DNA of 64,000 bases from Chitinophagaceae bacterium (GTDB lineage: Bacteria; Bacteroidota; Bacteroidia; Chitinophagales; Chitinophagaceae), in NCBI GenBank assembly GCA_947476485.1, contig CANJQU010000013.1, positions 1 through 64,000 of the forward strand, read 5' to 3'. Position 1 is the first letter of the stretch; every line of letters starts with the position of its first letter. The notes beneath the pieces were generated by a model. The model saw nothing but the letters and a program-made list of their open reading frames with translations, did not search any database and was not told where the DNA came from. Both the position numbers and the translations under genes were made by a program. This document shows, in pieces, positions 16,348-25,552 of the stretch.

Positions 16348-16602
16348 ATGACAGTAGTAAATTATTCCGATTTCAGGAAAAATCTAAAGCTGAATTTAGA
16401 TAGTGCCTGTGATAATAAAGAGACCGTTATAGTTTCGAGAAGTAACAACAAAAATGTTGCCATTATTTCTCTTGATGAATACAACTCATGGCAAGAGACA
16501 CGATATTTATTAAGCACTGCTAATAACCGGAAGAGATTAGAAGAAGCCGTAAAGCAGGTGGAACAGGGAATATTTGAAAGACATAATTTAATAGAAGAGT
16601 AG
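16348..16602 (+). CDS. Phd/YefM-family antitoxin, apparently without its toxin
   Basis: This 84-residue protein has the family layout: an N-terminal DNA-binding fold (TVVNYSDFRKNLKLNLDSACDNKETVIVSRSNNKNVAIISLDEYNSWQET) followed by a helical toxin-binding tail. YefM-type antitoxins repress their own operon and neutralise a YoeB/RelE RNase normally encoded just downstream. Here the next gene (26 bp on) is a VWA protein, and no RelE-like frame is seen on either side. I start at ATG 16348; 11 further residues are possible upstream, overlapping the uvrA stop, but lack family similarity. Confidence 0.85.
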   Translation: MTVVNYSDFRKNLKLNLDSACDNKETVIVSRSNNKNVAIISLDEYNSWQETRYLLSTANNRKRLEEAVKQVEQGIFERHNLIEE

Positions 16603-16628
16603 GATTTCGTTTTAATTTTTTTAGCGTT

Positions 16629-17726
16629 ATGAATGGTTTTGTGTTTTCGAAGTTTGAACCCAATGCAGATGGTAAGGCGCCATTTGATAAGTTGCTCGAT
16701 GTATTTACCGAGCTACTACAATATACGAATGGCGATGCCGGCGAGGCGCTGAATTGGATGACCCAACTGGATAAGGAGTACAAGCTCACGGGTAAAGACT
16801 ACGGAATAGGTGATTTTATAGAAGACCTGAAGGAGAACGGCTACATAAAGGAAAACGACCAGGATGGAACGTTTAAGATAACACCGAAGACGGAACAAAG
16901 CATACGCAAGCGCTCGCTGGAAGAGATCTTCGGGAAGATGAAGAAAGCGAAGCAGGGTAGTCACCGCACCTTCAAAACAGGGCAGGGCGATGAACCAAAT
17001 CCGGAGATACGGCCATATGCGTTTGGCGATGCACCTGAAACCATTGACTATACCGGTAGCCTGAAGAATGCATTCATCAATCATGGTATCGATAGCTTAT
17101 CGATGCATGAAGATGACCTGGAGATACATGAGACGGACTTTAAGTCGCAGACCTCTACGGTGCTGATGATAGACATCTCGCACTCCATGATACTCTATGG
17201 GGAGGACAGGATAACACCGGCCAAGAAAGTGGCTATGGCGCTGAGCGAGTTGATAACTACCCGCTACCCAAAGGATACGCTGGATATTGTGGTGTTTGGC
17301 AATGATGCATGGCAGATACAAATGAAGGACCTGCCTTATCTACAGGTGGGGCCGTATCATACTAATACTGTTGCCGGACTGGAACTGGCGATGGAGTTGC
17401 TGCGCCGCAGGAAGAACCCGAACAAGCAGATATTCATGATAACGGATGGCAAGCCTACGTGCCTCAAGATCGGTAACAAATACTATAAGAACAGCTTTGG
17501 AATAGATAGTAAGATATTGAACCGTACGCTGAACCTTGCCGGCCAGCTAAGGCGCATGAAAATACCGGTGATCACCTTCATGATCGCCCAGGACCCTTAT
17601 CTGCAGCAGTTTGTAAGAGACTTTACGGAAGTGAACAATGGCAAAGCATTTTACTCCTCGCTTGATGGGCTTGGCAATTACATTTTTGAGGATTACGAAA
17701 GGAATAAGAAGAAGACGGTGAGGTAA
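16629..17726 (+). CDS. VWA (von Willebrand factor A) domain protein
   Basis: This 365-residue protein has an N-terminal helical region of about 170 residues and then a VWA domain. The metal-ion-dependent adhesion site starts D182-I-S184-H-S186, and later blocks NTVAGLELAMELLRRRKNPNKQIFMITDGKPTC and VITFMIAQDP complete it. No signal peptide is visible, so it is probably cytoplasmic. Intracellular VWA proteins often work with a MoxR-type AAA ATPase, but none is adjacent. Function not known. Confidence 0.85.
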   Translation: MNGFVFSKFEPNADGKAPFDKLLDVFTELLQYTNGDAGEALNWMTQLDKEYKLTGKDYGIGDFIEDLKENGYIKENDQDGTFKITPKTEQSIRKRSLEEIFGKMKKAKQGSHRTFKTGQGDEPNPEIRPYAFGDAPETIDYTGSLKNAFINHGIDSLSMHEDDLEIHETDFKSQTSTVLMIDISHSMILYGEDRITPAKKVAMALSELITTRYPKDTLDIVVFGNDAWQIQMKDLPYLQVGPYHTNTVAGLELAMELLRRRKNPNKQIFMITDGKPTCLKIGNKYYKNSFGIDSKILNRTLNLAGQLRRMKIPVITFMIAQDPYLQQFVRDFTEVNNGKAFYSSLDGLGNYIFEDYERNKKKTVR

Positions 17727-17727
17727 A

Positions 17728-17766
17728 GACCTCTCCTCGGCCCTCTCCGAAGGAGAGGGTGAGGTC
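17728..17766. repeat. REP-like palindrome family B, copy 1 (CCCTCTCC-GAA-GGAGAGGG)
   Basis: An 8-bp stem CCCTCTCC / GGAGAGGG with a GAA loop (17741-17759) is nested in GACCTC (17728-17733) / GAGGTC (17761-17766). It lies right after the VWA stop codon. Nearly the same 35-39 bp element sits inside the NHL-repeat protein gene at 63484-63518. Confidence 0.75.
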
Positions 17767-17943
17767 GAATGAGCGGCGACAATACCCCAGTTCTTACGAG
17801 GGAACCATCTATTAGGCTGGATCAAAAAACGATAGGCAAAAAAATACTATTAGGCTATAATTTGCTTTTGAGGAGAGATTCTAAAGATGAAATAATATTC
17901 TCCGATACTCCCATTTAGGGGCCGGGGTTAGCGGTTTGGGGGA

Positions 17944-18654
17944 TTAATTTACCAACGTACCCACCTGCTTACCTGTCACAACTGCCAGTAAATTTCCCGA
18001 GCGGTTCATGTCGAATACGATGATGGGAAGATTGTTTTCCTGGCAGAGCGTGAAGGCTGTCATATCCATCACTTTCAGGTTTTTGCTGATGACCTCTGTG
18101 AAGGATAGTGACTCAAACCGAACAGCGGTTTTGTCTTTTTCCGGGTCGGCATTGTAGATACCATCTACGCGAGTGCCCTTTAGTATCACATCTGCATCTA
18201 TTTCAATTGCTCTGAGCGAGCCCGCTGTATCGGTAGTAAAATATGGATTTCCTGTACCTGCGCCAAAGATCACCACGCGGCCTTTTTCGAGGTGACGAAT
18301 TGCCCTGCGGCGTATATATGGCTCGGCGATCTGCTCCATTTTTATGGCACTCTGCATACGTGTGCTTACACCTTCTTTTTCAAGAGCTGCCTGCAGCGCC
18401 ATACCATTGATCACAGTGGCCAGCATGCCCATATAATCGCCCTGTGCACGCTCAATCCCGGTTTCCGCTTCATTCATGCCACGATAGATGTTGCCGCCGC
18501 CTATGACTATAGCTACCTGTACGCCTATGTTGGTGATCATTTTTATTTCTTTGGCATAAGCTTCCAGCATTTTTGGGTCAATGCCGAAATTGCGCTCACC
18601 CATCAGGGATTCGCCGGAAAGTTTCAAAAGGACACGACTGTACTTAGGCAGCAT
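17944..18654 (-). CDS. pyrH: Uridylate kinase PyrH
   Basis: This 236-residue amino-acid-kinase-fold enzyme phosphorylates UMP to UDP. Family blocks are [36 protein letters not shown]-like [49 protein letters not shown] and [10 protein letters not shown]. Length matches bacterial PyrH. The frr gene often found beside it is not here. It is divergent from the membrane protein gene at 18756. Confidence 0.96.
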   Translation of the reverse strand: MLPKYSRVLLKLSGESLMGERNFGIDPKMLEAYAKEIKMITNIGVQVAIVIGGGNIYRGMNEAETGIERAQGDYMGMLATVINGMALQAALEKEGVSTRMQSAIKMEQIAEPYIRRRAIRHLEKGRVVIFGAGTGNPYFTTDTAGSLRAIEIDADVILKGTRVDGIYNADPEKDKTAVRFESLSFTEVISKNLKVMDMTAFTLCQENNLPIIVFDMNRSGNLLAVVTGKQVGTLVN

Positions 18655-18755
18655 ATTTTACGTTATTGAGTGTGATACTGCAAAGAAAAAGAAAAAGTAG
18701 CGGTTTCATGAGTATCTGCTAAAAGATATTTTACTTTATGCCGGAGAAAATAACT

Positions 18756-20135
18756 ATGTATAAGCGGCTGTATAATTTGGGTATCCTGGCATATATCTGC
18801 ATGCTTGTATTTTCTATATTCTTTTACAAGGAGCGTATTATATTTCTCGACACAGCGTTCTCGCTTTTCCATATCATAAAGAATGGTTTTTTCAACATTG
18901 AGGTATATCGTTTTGGAGATGTGTTCAACCAGTTGTTTGCCGTGTTGGCAGTCCGGATGGGCTTGTCCATTAATGCTGTGATGATCTGCTATTCGGTTGG
19001 TTATGCCAGTTACTTTTTTGGTTGTTACCTCATATGTGGCAGCGTTTTAAAGCAATATCACCTGGCATTGATCGTCCTTTTGCTCAATATCCTTTTTGTT
19101 TCTGATACCTTTTACTGGATCACTTCTCAACTGCCGCAGGCAACGGCCCTGATGCTGGTTGTTTTGTCGCTGGTCGCGGGCAAGGAGCATGCAGCAATTA
19201 ACCGAGGTACTTATGTTGTCCTGGTTTGCGGAGTCGTGACATTAGCTTTTTTTCATCCGCTGGTTGTTTTTCCTTTACTATTTGGTTCATATTTCCTCTT
19301 TACGAACACAACGATGGTCAGGGACAGAAGGATATTGTACATAATACTATCGGTCTTTTTTATTGGCGTTTTGGTAAAAGGGACATTGTTCCGTACACCC
19401 TATGAGCGACACTCGCTGAGCGGAATGAAAAACTTTATCGTGCTTTTCCCTGATTATTTCAGGATATGGTCAAACAAGCAATTTCTGCTGGATTGCCTTT
19501 CGAAGTACTATTGGATGCCAATTTTGTTTTTCAGTGTGTCCGCTTTTTACATTGCCAGGCGCGACTGGAAGCAACTTGGCTTTTTTCTTTGCGCCATTTC
19601 AGGTTATTTGTTTTTGATAAACGTTTCCTATCCAGGTAATACTACGCCTCGTTTTTACATAGAAAGTCTCTACTTACCGCTGGCTATATTTCTGGCATTC
19701 CCTTTTGTTTTTGAGCTACTGCCGTTACTGCAACAGAAGAGCCTGGCAATGCCTGCAATGGCATTAATAATACTTACCGGGTGCGGAAGGATATATGTAA
19801 CCCATGGTACATACACCTCGCGGATTAACTACGAACGGGCGATACTGGATAAATACACAACAACCAAAGTAATAGCCAAAGCTCAGAGCAGAGATACGGT
19901 GGTGCTGCAAATGCTATGGGGAACACCTTATGAATTGCTACTATTGTCTGAAAGTGAGCACAGCAAAGCCGCATCGATAATTATTGACGATGATCCGCCG
20001 CACCGGGATTGGGCAAAGGACCAGAGAAGTGCACTGATCGTGAACTGGAATATTTTCCCGTACAAAGACATGCCCTCCCGGTATTTTCATTTTTCAGATA
20101 CTACATCCGGATATCTCGTTGAGCAACCGCGCTAG
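18756..20135 (+). CDS. Polytopic membrane protein of unknown function, paralogue 1
   Basis: This protein of about 459 residues has some ten membrane helices and a short soluble C-terminal part with the block MLWGTPYELLLLSESEHSKAASIIIDDDP, then ALIVNWNIFPY and YFHFSDTTSGY. The following gene is a clear paralogue sharing all of these. The start at 18756 aligns with the paralogue; another ATG at 18738 would add six residues. The helical layout recalls membrane glycosyltransferases or O-antigen-type proteins, but I see no diagnostic motif, so no function is assigned. Confidence 0.75.
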   Translation: MYKRLYNLGILAYICMLVFSIFFYKERIIFLDTAFSLFHIIKNGFFNIEVYRFGDVFNQLFAVLAVRMGLSINAVMICYSVGYASYFFGCYLICGSVLKQYHLALIVLLLNILFVSDTFYWITSQLPQATALMLVVLSLVAGKEHAAINRGTYVVLVCGVVTLAFFHPLVVFPLLFGSYFLFTNTTMVRDRRILYIILSVFFIGVLVKGTLFRTPYERHSLSGMKNFIVLFPDYFRIWSNKQFLLDCLSKYYWMPILFFSVSAFYIARRDWKQLGFFLCAISGYLFLINVSYPGNTTPRFYIESLYLPLAIFLAFPFVFELLPLLQQKSLAMPAMALIILTGCGRIYVTHGTYTSRINYERAILDKYTTTKVIAKAQSRDTVVLQMLWGTPYELLLLSESEHSKAASIIIDDDPPHRDWAKDQRSALIVNWNIFPYKDMPSRYFHFSDTTSGYLVEQPR

Positions 20136-20206
20136 TTTCGCGATATCAGGTAAACTCTTTTTCGTGGTTTCGTTGTTTAAGCCGGTAATATTCTATATTT
20201 AACCTT

Positions 20207-21577
20207 ATGGAAAAACGGCTCTATTATATTGGCTTTGGAGCGTATGCGGTGATGCTTTTGCTTTCTGTTTTATTCTATAAGGAACGAATGACATTCCTTG
20301 ATGGATCGTATGTTTTGTTTCATATCATCAGGAAGGGCACTTTTTGCATTGAACATTTCCGTTATGGTGCGGCACTGGCCCAGATTTATCCTTTGCTGGC
20401 GCTAAAGCTGGGGCTGTCCATGAATGCCATCATGGTGAGCTATTCTGCAGGGTATATCCTGAACTATTTCTTCTGTTATGTGATATGTGGCAGCCTGTTA
20501 AAGCAGTACCGTATTGCGTTGGTAGTCCTGTTGATAAACCTTCTTTTTGTTACTTATACTTTTTACTGGCCTGTATCTGAATTGCCGCAAGGTCTACTGA
20601 TCTGTATGGTCGTGTTTGCACTTATATGGGGCAGATCAAAGCCGGCGACATGGGGATTGGTAGTGGTTGCTCTGGTGGCGTTGACTTTTTTTCATCCCAT
20701 GATGTTCTTTGCGATGGCATATACCCTGGTGTTCTTTATGCTGAGAAAAGATATTAACCTGGACCGGCGCGTTGTTTATGTTGTCGCAGCTATTTTTTTT
20801 GCTGCTGCTGTTGCGAAACAATTGCTTGTTAAATCGCAATATGAAGCAGATGCTATGGGCGCAACCAATAATTTCGTCAGGTTATTCCCCAATTATTTTA
20901 CGAATCATTCAAACAGGCAGTTCTTATATAATTGTCTGACCCGGTATTGCTGGATCCCACTTGTCAGCTTAAGCATCCTTTCTGTATACAGGGCGAACAA
21001 AGAGCCGAAGAAACTTGTGTTTTTTATTGTTTCCGTTGTCGGGTACCTGATCCTGGTAAATGTATCATATCCCACAAAGTATACAGGCAATTTTTATCTT
21101 GAAAATCTTTACCTGCCTATCGGGCTTTTTTTGGGATTGCCGTTCATTTTTGATGTGTTACCCGTGCTGGAGCTGAAAAAATTGGCATTGCCGGTTTTTT
21201 TATTGATAGTGGTCTCCGGATGCGCCAGGATATTTCTGGCGCATGATGTATATACCAAACGTCTTGATCTCGAACGATCAGTTATTGCAAGGTTTGAGAA
21301 TAAAAAAGTGATATTGAATGCCGGAAATTTTGACAGAAATATCTTGCAAATGTTGTGGGGCACACCATATGAGCTACTGCTGCTGTCGGTGGCGGAGCAT
21401 CATAAGCCTGCCTCTATCATTATTGATGATGACCCGAAGTGGCGACCATGGGTAGTAGATCAGAAGAAAGCGCTGCTGGTGAACTGGAACATCTATGAAT
21501 ACGCGCAACTGAACCAACAGTACTTTCACTTTACAGATACTACTTCCGGTTACATTATCGATCCGGTGGGGCAATAG
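20207..21577 (+). CDS. Polytopic membrane protein of unknown function, paralogue 2
   Basis: This 456-residue multi-helix protein matches the preceding gene along its length: SVLFYKERMTFLDGSYVLFHIIRKG near the start, LPIGLFLGLPFIFDVLPVL, and the C-terminal MLWGTPYELLLLSVAEHHKPASIIIDDDP with FHFTDTTSGYIID. The pair comes from tandem duplication. The conserved DDDP soluble tail may be the functional site. The transcript likely ends at the hairpin at 21594-21626. Function unknown. Confidence 0.75.
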   Translation: MEKRLYYIGFGAYAVMLLLSVLFYKERMTFLDGSYVLFHIIRKGTFCIEHFRYGAALAQIYPLLALKLGLSMNAIMVSYSAGYILNYFFCYVICGSLLKQYRIALVVLLINLLFVTYTFYWPVSELPQGLLICMVVFALIWGRSKPATWGLVVVALVALTFFHPMMFFAMAYTLVFFMLRKDINLDRRVVYVVAAIFFAAAVAKQLLVKSQYEADAMGATNNFVRLFPNYFTNHSNRQFLYNCLTRYCWIPLVSLSILSVYRANKEPKKLVFFIVSVVGYLILVNVSYPTKYTGNFYLENLYLPIGLFLGLPFIFDVLPVLELKKLALPVFLLIVVSGCARIFLAHDVYTKRLDLERSVIARFENKKVILNAGNFDRNILQMLWGTPYELLLLSVAEHHKPASIIIDDDPKWRPWVVDQKKALLVNWNIYEYAQLNQQYFHFTDTTSGYIIDPVGQ

Positions 21578-21593
21578 CTGGTGTTGCCCGAAA

Positions 21594-21626
21594 TAAGAAA
21601 AACGCAGACATGCTGCGTTTTTCTTA
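21594..21626. terminator. Bidirectional intrinsic terminator between the membrane paralogue and gcvT
   Basis: TAAGAAAAACGCAG (21594-21607) and CTGCGTTTTTCTTA (21613-21626) form a perfect 14-bp stem with a 5-base loop. A-rich and T-rich ends serve both directions. It lies between two convergent genes. Confidence 0.85.
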
Positions 21627-21645
21627 CGTTCTTTCACAATTTTAT

Positions 21646-22731
21646 TTAAGCAAATGGCATTTTCACCACCTGCGCTTTTATTGCTTTGTCCCGTACCATC
21701 ACAAATACATCCGTTCCCATTGATGCATGATCCGATGCGATATAGGCCATGCCTATTGCTTTGCCCAGGCTAGGGGACTGGGTGCCTGATGTAATAATGC
21801 CTATATCATTACCTGCAGCATCCTGTATCGGGTAGCCGTGACGTGGTATCCCTTTGTCTATCATCTCCAGGCCAACCAGTTTGCGGGCGGTACCGTTATT
21901 TTTCTGCTGTTCGAATGTGGCTCTTGATGTAAAGTCTTTTGTGAACTTGGTGATCCATCCCAGGCCGGCTTCTATCGGGCTGGTGGTATCGTCTATGTCA
22001 TTGCCATAGAGGCAGAAACCCATTTCGAGGCGGAGGGTATCGCGGGCGGCAAGGCCTATGGGCTTCATGCCATGGGCCAGGCCTATGCGGAATATCTCAT
22101 CCCATATTTTATCTGCATTGTCGTCTTTATCTTCAAAATAGATCTCTACGCCGCCGGCGCCGGTATAGCCGGTAAAGCTAACAAGTACATTTTCAACGCC
22201 AGCAAACTTACCTTTCACGAAGGTGTAGTATTTAAGACCCTTGAGGTCCATATCGGTCAGTTGCTGCATGTATTGTGTGGCGTGTGGACCCTGTACTGCC
22301 AGCAGTCCTGTTTTGTCAGATACGTTGTGCATCTCTACGCCTTTGGTGTTGTACTTGCTGATCCATTCCCAGTCCTTGTCGATGTTTGAAGCATTGACTA
22401 CAAGCATATAGGTTTTGTTTTGCTCAATGCAATATACCAGCAGGTCATCTACGATGCCACCATTCTCGTTGGGCAGGCATGAGTACTGTGCCTGCCCGTC
22501 CTTAAGCTTGGCAGCGTCGTTACTGGTAACGCGCTGGATCAGGTCAAGCGCATCCGGACCTTTCAGTATGAACTCTCCCATATGGCTTACATCAAAGACC
22601 CCGGCGTTGGTGCGCACGCAGTGATGCTCTTCGTTAATGCCGGTATAAGATATAGGCATATTGTATCCGGCAAATCCTGCCATTTTAGCGCCAAGAGCTA
22701 AATGTCTCTGTGTAAACGGTGTGTTTTTCAT
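21646..22731 (-). CDS. gcvT: Glycine cleavage system T protein (aminomethyltransferase)
   Basis: This 361-residue protein begins [29 protein letters not shown] and carries the GcvT blocks [28 protein letters not shown], the folate-site region [16 protein letters not shown] and [14 protein letters not shown]. It transfers the methylene group from the aminomethyl-lipoyl H protein to tetrahydrofolate. A 16-residue upstream extension (start 22779) lacks similarity to the family, so I use 22731. GcvH and GcvP are not in the window. Confidence 0.95.
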   Translation of the reverse strand: MKNTPFTQRHLALGAKMAGFAGYNMPISYTGINEEHHCVRTNAGVFDVSHMGEFILKGPDALDLIQRVTSNDAAKLKDGQAQYSCLPNENGGIVDDLLVYCIEQNKTYMLVVNASNIDKDWEWISKYNTKGVEMHNVSDKTGLLAVQGPHATQYMQQLTDMDLKGLKYYTFVKGKFAGVENVLVSFTGYTGAGGVEIYFEDKDDNADKIWDEIFRIGLAHGMKPIGLAARDTLRLEMGFCLYGNDIDDTTSPIEAGLGWITKFTKDFTSRATFEQQKNNGTARKLVGLEMIDKGIPRHGYPIQDAAGNDIGIITSGTQSPSLGKAIGMAYIASDHASMGTDVFVMVRDKAIKAQVVKMPFA

Positions 22732-22906
22732 CAGCGTATTTTTTGATTTTAAATTGTCAGGTGTAACTTCCATGATCATCAGAATTGGGTCAGCAACGGA
22801 ATATCATTCCTCTGCGTACTTGTCCATTACTTCAGGATGGTCGTTTCATATTATCTTTATGAGGTGGGTGCAAAAATAAGCGGTAATCACAGATTTTCAG
22901 ATTTTG

Positions 22907-22940
22907 TTTGAATAATGGCAATTATTTTTCGCATCTTTCG
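22907..22940 (+). promoter_or_regulatory. Candidate promoter of the O-acetylation operon
   Basis: TTTG (22907-22910), a 21-base spacer and a -7-like CATCTTTCG (22932-22940) lie 24 bp before the MBOAT start. The -7 match is imperfect, so this is only a candidate. Confidence 0.3.
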
Positions 22941-22963
22941 TTCAGATATACATTTTAAATCTT

Positions 22964-24388
22964 ATGGTCTTCAGTAGTATTATTTTTATTTTTTACTTTC
23001 TCCCCCTATTTTTTCTTCTTTATTACATCGCTGCGAAACGGTTTAAAAATCCGATCATTTTATTGGGCAGTGTATTTTTCTATGCTTGGGGTGCACCCGT
23101 TTTTATTTTTGTTCTTTTAGGCGTGACTGTAGTCGATTTTTATGTGGTTCGTTTTATGGCATCAATGGAACGAAAGCGACAACGAACGGCGTTGATGTGT
23201 ATTTCGCTAGGCATTAACCTGGGCCTGCTCTTCTATTTTAAATACAGTAATTTCTTCGTTGAGAACATTAATTATGTTCTGTCCCGTTTTGGAGTGAAGG
23301 AAATTGCCTGGGTGAAACTGGTGCTGCCCATAGGCATATCGTTTTACACGTTTGAAACCATCACCTATGTAGTAGATGTATACCGGGGTGTGCACAAGCC
23401 GTTGAAGAATTTCTGGGACTACCAGTTGTACATTATTTTATTCCCGAAGCTGATCGCAGGCCCCATTATCCGATTCCATGACTTCGCGGACCAGATATAT
23501 GACCACACAGAGTTTGAAACACCGGATAACAGGCTGAAAGGTATATACAGGTTCTTTATAGGACTTGGCAAAAAGGTGCTGATAGCAAATGTGCTGGGAG
23601 CCGCAGCCGATGAAATATTTAAGATACCTCATGCGCAGCTTGGAACATCGACCGCATGGTTGGGAGCCGTTAGTTACACTTTTCAGATATATTTCGATTT
23701 CTCAGGCTACTCTGATATGGCCATAGGGCTTGGTCTGATGATGGGTTTCCGGTTCCCGGAGAATTTCAATAACCCCTATACCTCGGTATCGATCACAGAT
23801 TTCTGGCGCAGATGGCATATGACACTTGGTAGCTGGATGAGAAACTACCTGTATATACCATTGGGCGGCAACAGGGTGAACAACAAGCTGCGCCTGTATT
23901 TCAACCTGTGGCTGGTATTCCTCGCTTCGGGTTTATGGCATGGCGCAGCCTGGGGATTTGTGATATGGGGGGCTTATCATGGTTTCTTCCTGGTCATTGA
24001 GCGGGTATTTGTGGGTAAGTGGCTTGAGAAGATCGGTAAGGCGGCTGTGATCTATACCTTCCCGGTTGTTATTGTAGGGTGGGTGTTTTTTAAAACAGAG
24101 CGCCTGGACGTGGCGCTCGGGTATCTCCACAGGATGCTGACCTGGCATGCCGGCACGGATGCATGGCGGCCTGATGTTGAGTATATCACGTTCTTCATCA
24201 TCGCCTCTTTCTTTTCCTTCTTCACCCTTCCTGAGCTTGGCAAAAAGATACAGGACAAAGTCTTTTATAAAGACCACTCATTGAAGATGCACTTCGCCAT
24301 GGCGGCCATAGCTATTGTATTGTGTATTGTATCGGCCGGAAGGATCACGGTTTCGTCGTTTAACCCCTTTATTTATTTCAGATTCTAG
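22964..24388 (+). CDS. MBOAT-family O-acyltransferase (AlgI-like)
   Basis: This 474-residue membrane-bound O-acyltransferase has about eleven helices. Family marks are VLPIGISFYTFETITYVVDVYRG, FPKLIAGPI and FDFSGYSDMAIGLGLMMGF. The histidine motif is ASGLWHGAAWGFVIWG, with the likely catalytic His326 and a second His339. AlgI-type proteins pass acetyl groups across the inner membrane to AlgJ/AlgX-type transferases that modify polysaccharides. Two such transferases follow directly (3-bp and 24-bp gaps), so the three genes form an O-acetylation operon for an exported glycan. Confidence 0.92.
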   Translation: MVFSSIIFIFYFLPLFFLLYYIAAKRFKNPIILLGSVFFYAWGAPVFIFVLLGVTVVDFYVVRFMASMERKRQRTALMCISLGINLGLLFYFKYSNFFVENINYVLSRFGVKEIAWVKLVLPIGISFYTFETITYVVDVYRGVHKPLKNFWDYQLYIILFPKLIAGPIIRFHDFADQIYDHTEFETPDNRLKGIYRFFIGLGKKVLIANVLGAAADEIFKIPHAQLGTSTAWLGAVSYTFQIYFDFSGYSDMAIGLGLMMGFRFPENFNNPYTSVSITDFWRRWHMTLGSWMRNYLYIPLGGNRVNNKLRLYFNLWLVFLASGLWHGAAWGFVIWGAYHGFFLVIERVFVGKWLEKIGKAAVIYTFPVVIVGWVFFKTERLDVALGYLHRMLTWHAGTDAWRPDVEYITFFIIASFFSFFTLPELGKKIQDKVFYKDHSLKMHFAMAAIAIVLCIVSAGRITVSSFNPFIYFRF

Positions 24389-24391
24389 ATA

Positions 24392-25528
24392 ATGGCTCAG
24401 AAGGTAAAAAAGGGGATTCTGTTATTTGTGTTTGTGATCCTGGTGCTCCCGTTTGTGCAGCAATGCTTTCCTTTTATTACCAGTGGTGAGCTGTTTGGGG
24501 ACTACACTAACGCTGCAGACACAGTTTTTACGGTTGAGAAATGGCTAGACGGAAGCTACCAGAAAAAGAAAGGTGACTTTTGCAATGATCATGTAGGTTT
24601 CCGGCCTGATCTTCTGAGGTTAAATAACCAGATCGATTTTTCCTTCTTTAGTAAGTGTCACGCAGGCTGGACGGTTCGCGGCACTCAGAATAATCTCTTT
24701 CAAAATCCTTATATCGCGGCATACTTTGGTGACGATTTTGTTGGTTACGCCACTATCCGAGACCGGGCGGTGAAACTAAAGGCAATACAGGATACGCTGA
24801 GCCGGTTGGGGAAATCGCTGGTCCTGGTATATGCGCCGAATAAAGCAGCTTTCTTCCCGGAGCATCTCCCGGAAGACAGGAAGTACGCGCAGCGTAAGAT
24901 AACCAACTTGCAGGTATACAAGCGGCTGGGAGATTCTCTGGGCATAAACCAGGTGGATATGAATGCATGGTTTATTTCGATGAAAAATAAAAGCAAGGAA
25001 ATGCTCTATGCCAAACAAGGTATTCACTGGACTGTATATGGCGAGGTGCTGGCAGGCGATAGCCTTATGAGATATATAGAAAAGCTCCGGGGGATCCATG
25101 TGTCACACCCTGATTGGTCGCAGATGGAGCGGACGACAGAACCGCGGTGCGGGGATGATGACGTACAGAAAGGGCTCAATCTTATTTTTCCGGTTGCTAC
25201 AGAAACGTTTGCATACCCCGTTATCAAGGATGTGCCGGATAGCGGCGGCAAGCCTAACGTGATCTATCTTGGCGATAGTTATGCCTTCAAAATGCTGATC
25301 TTTGGAATCATCCATAAAATGAATGCCAATTGCGAGTATTGGGGTTATTTTAATGACGTTCATGGTATTAACGATAATAAGTTCACGTACATAAAAGATT
25401 ACGACTGGAAAGGAGCCATTGGTGTGAATGATTGTATGGTACTCATCTATACAGAATTCAATCTCAAGGACCTTGGTAATGGCTTTATTGATCAGGCGTA
25501 CGACCATTATTTCCCGGTTAAAAAGTGA
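24392..25528 (+). CDS. AlgJ/AlgX-like SGNH O-acetyltransferase, paralogue 1
   Basis: This 378-residue protein has one N-terminal membrane helix and a periplasmic SGNH-hydrolase-like domain. It shows the family block DHVGFRPDLLRLNNQI near residue 70, the nucleophile motif IYLGDSYAFKM in the C-terminal third, and a histidine motif QGIHWTVYGEVLAGD. In alginate acetyltransferases the corresponding motif is DxHW; here the aspartate position is glycine, as in the next gene. It presumably takes acetyl from the MBOAT partner and places it on a polysaccharide. Acceptor unknown. Confidence 0.82.
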   Translation: MAQKVKKGILLFVFVILVLPFVQQCFPFITSGELFGDYTNAADTVFTVEKWLDGSYQKKKGDFCNDHVGFRPDLLRLNNQIDFSFFSKCHAGWTVRGTQNNLFQNPYIAAYFGDDFVGYATIRDRAVKLKAIQDTLSRLGKSLVLVYAPNKAAFFPEHLPEDRKYAQRKITNLQVYKRLGDSLGINQVDMNAWFISMKNKSKEMLYAKQGIHWTVYGEVLAGDSLMRYIEKLRGIHVSHPDWSQMERTTEPRCGDDDVQKGLNLIFPVATETFAYPVIKDVPDSGGKPNVIYLGDSYAFKMLIFGIIHKMNANCEYWGYFNDVHGINDNKFTYIKDYDWKGAIGVNDCMVLIYTEFNLKDLGNGFIDQAYDHYFPVKK

Positions 25529-25552
25529 TTTTCCAGGCTGATTATTTTAAAG

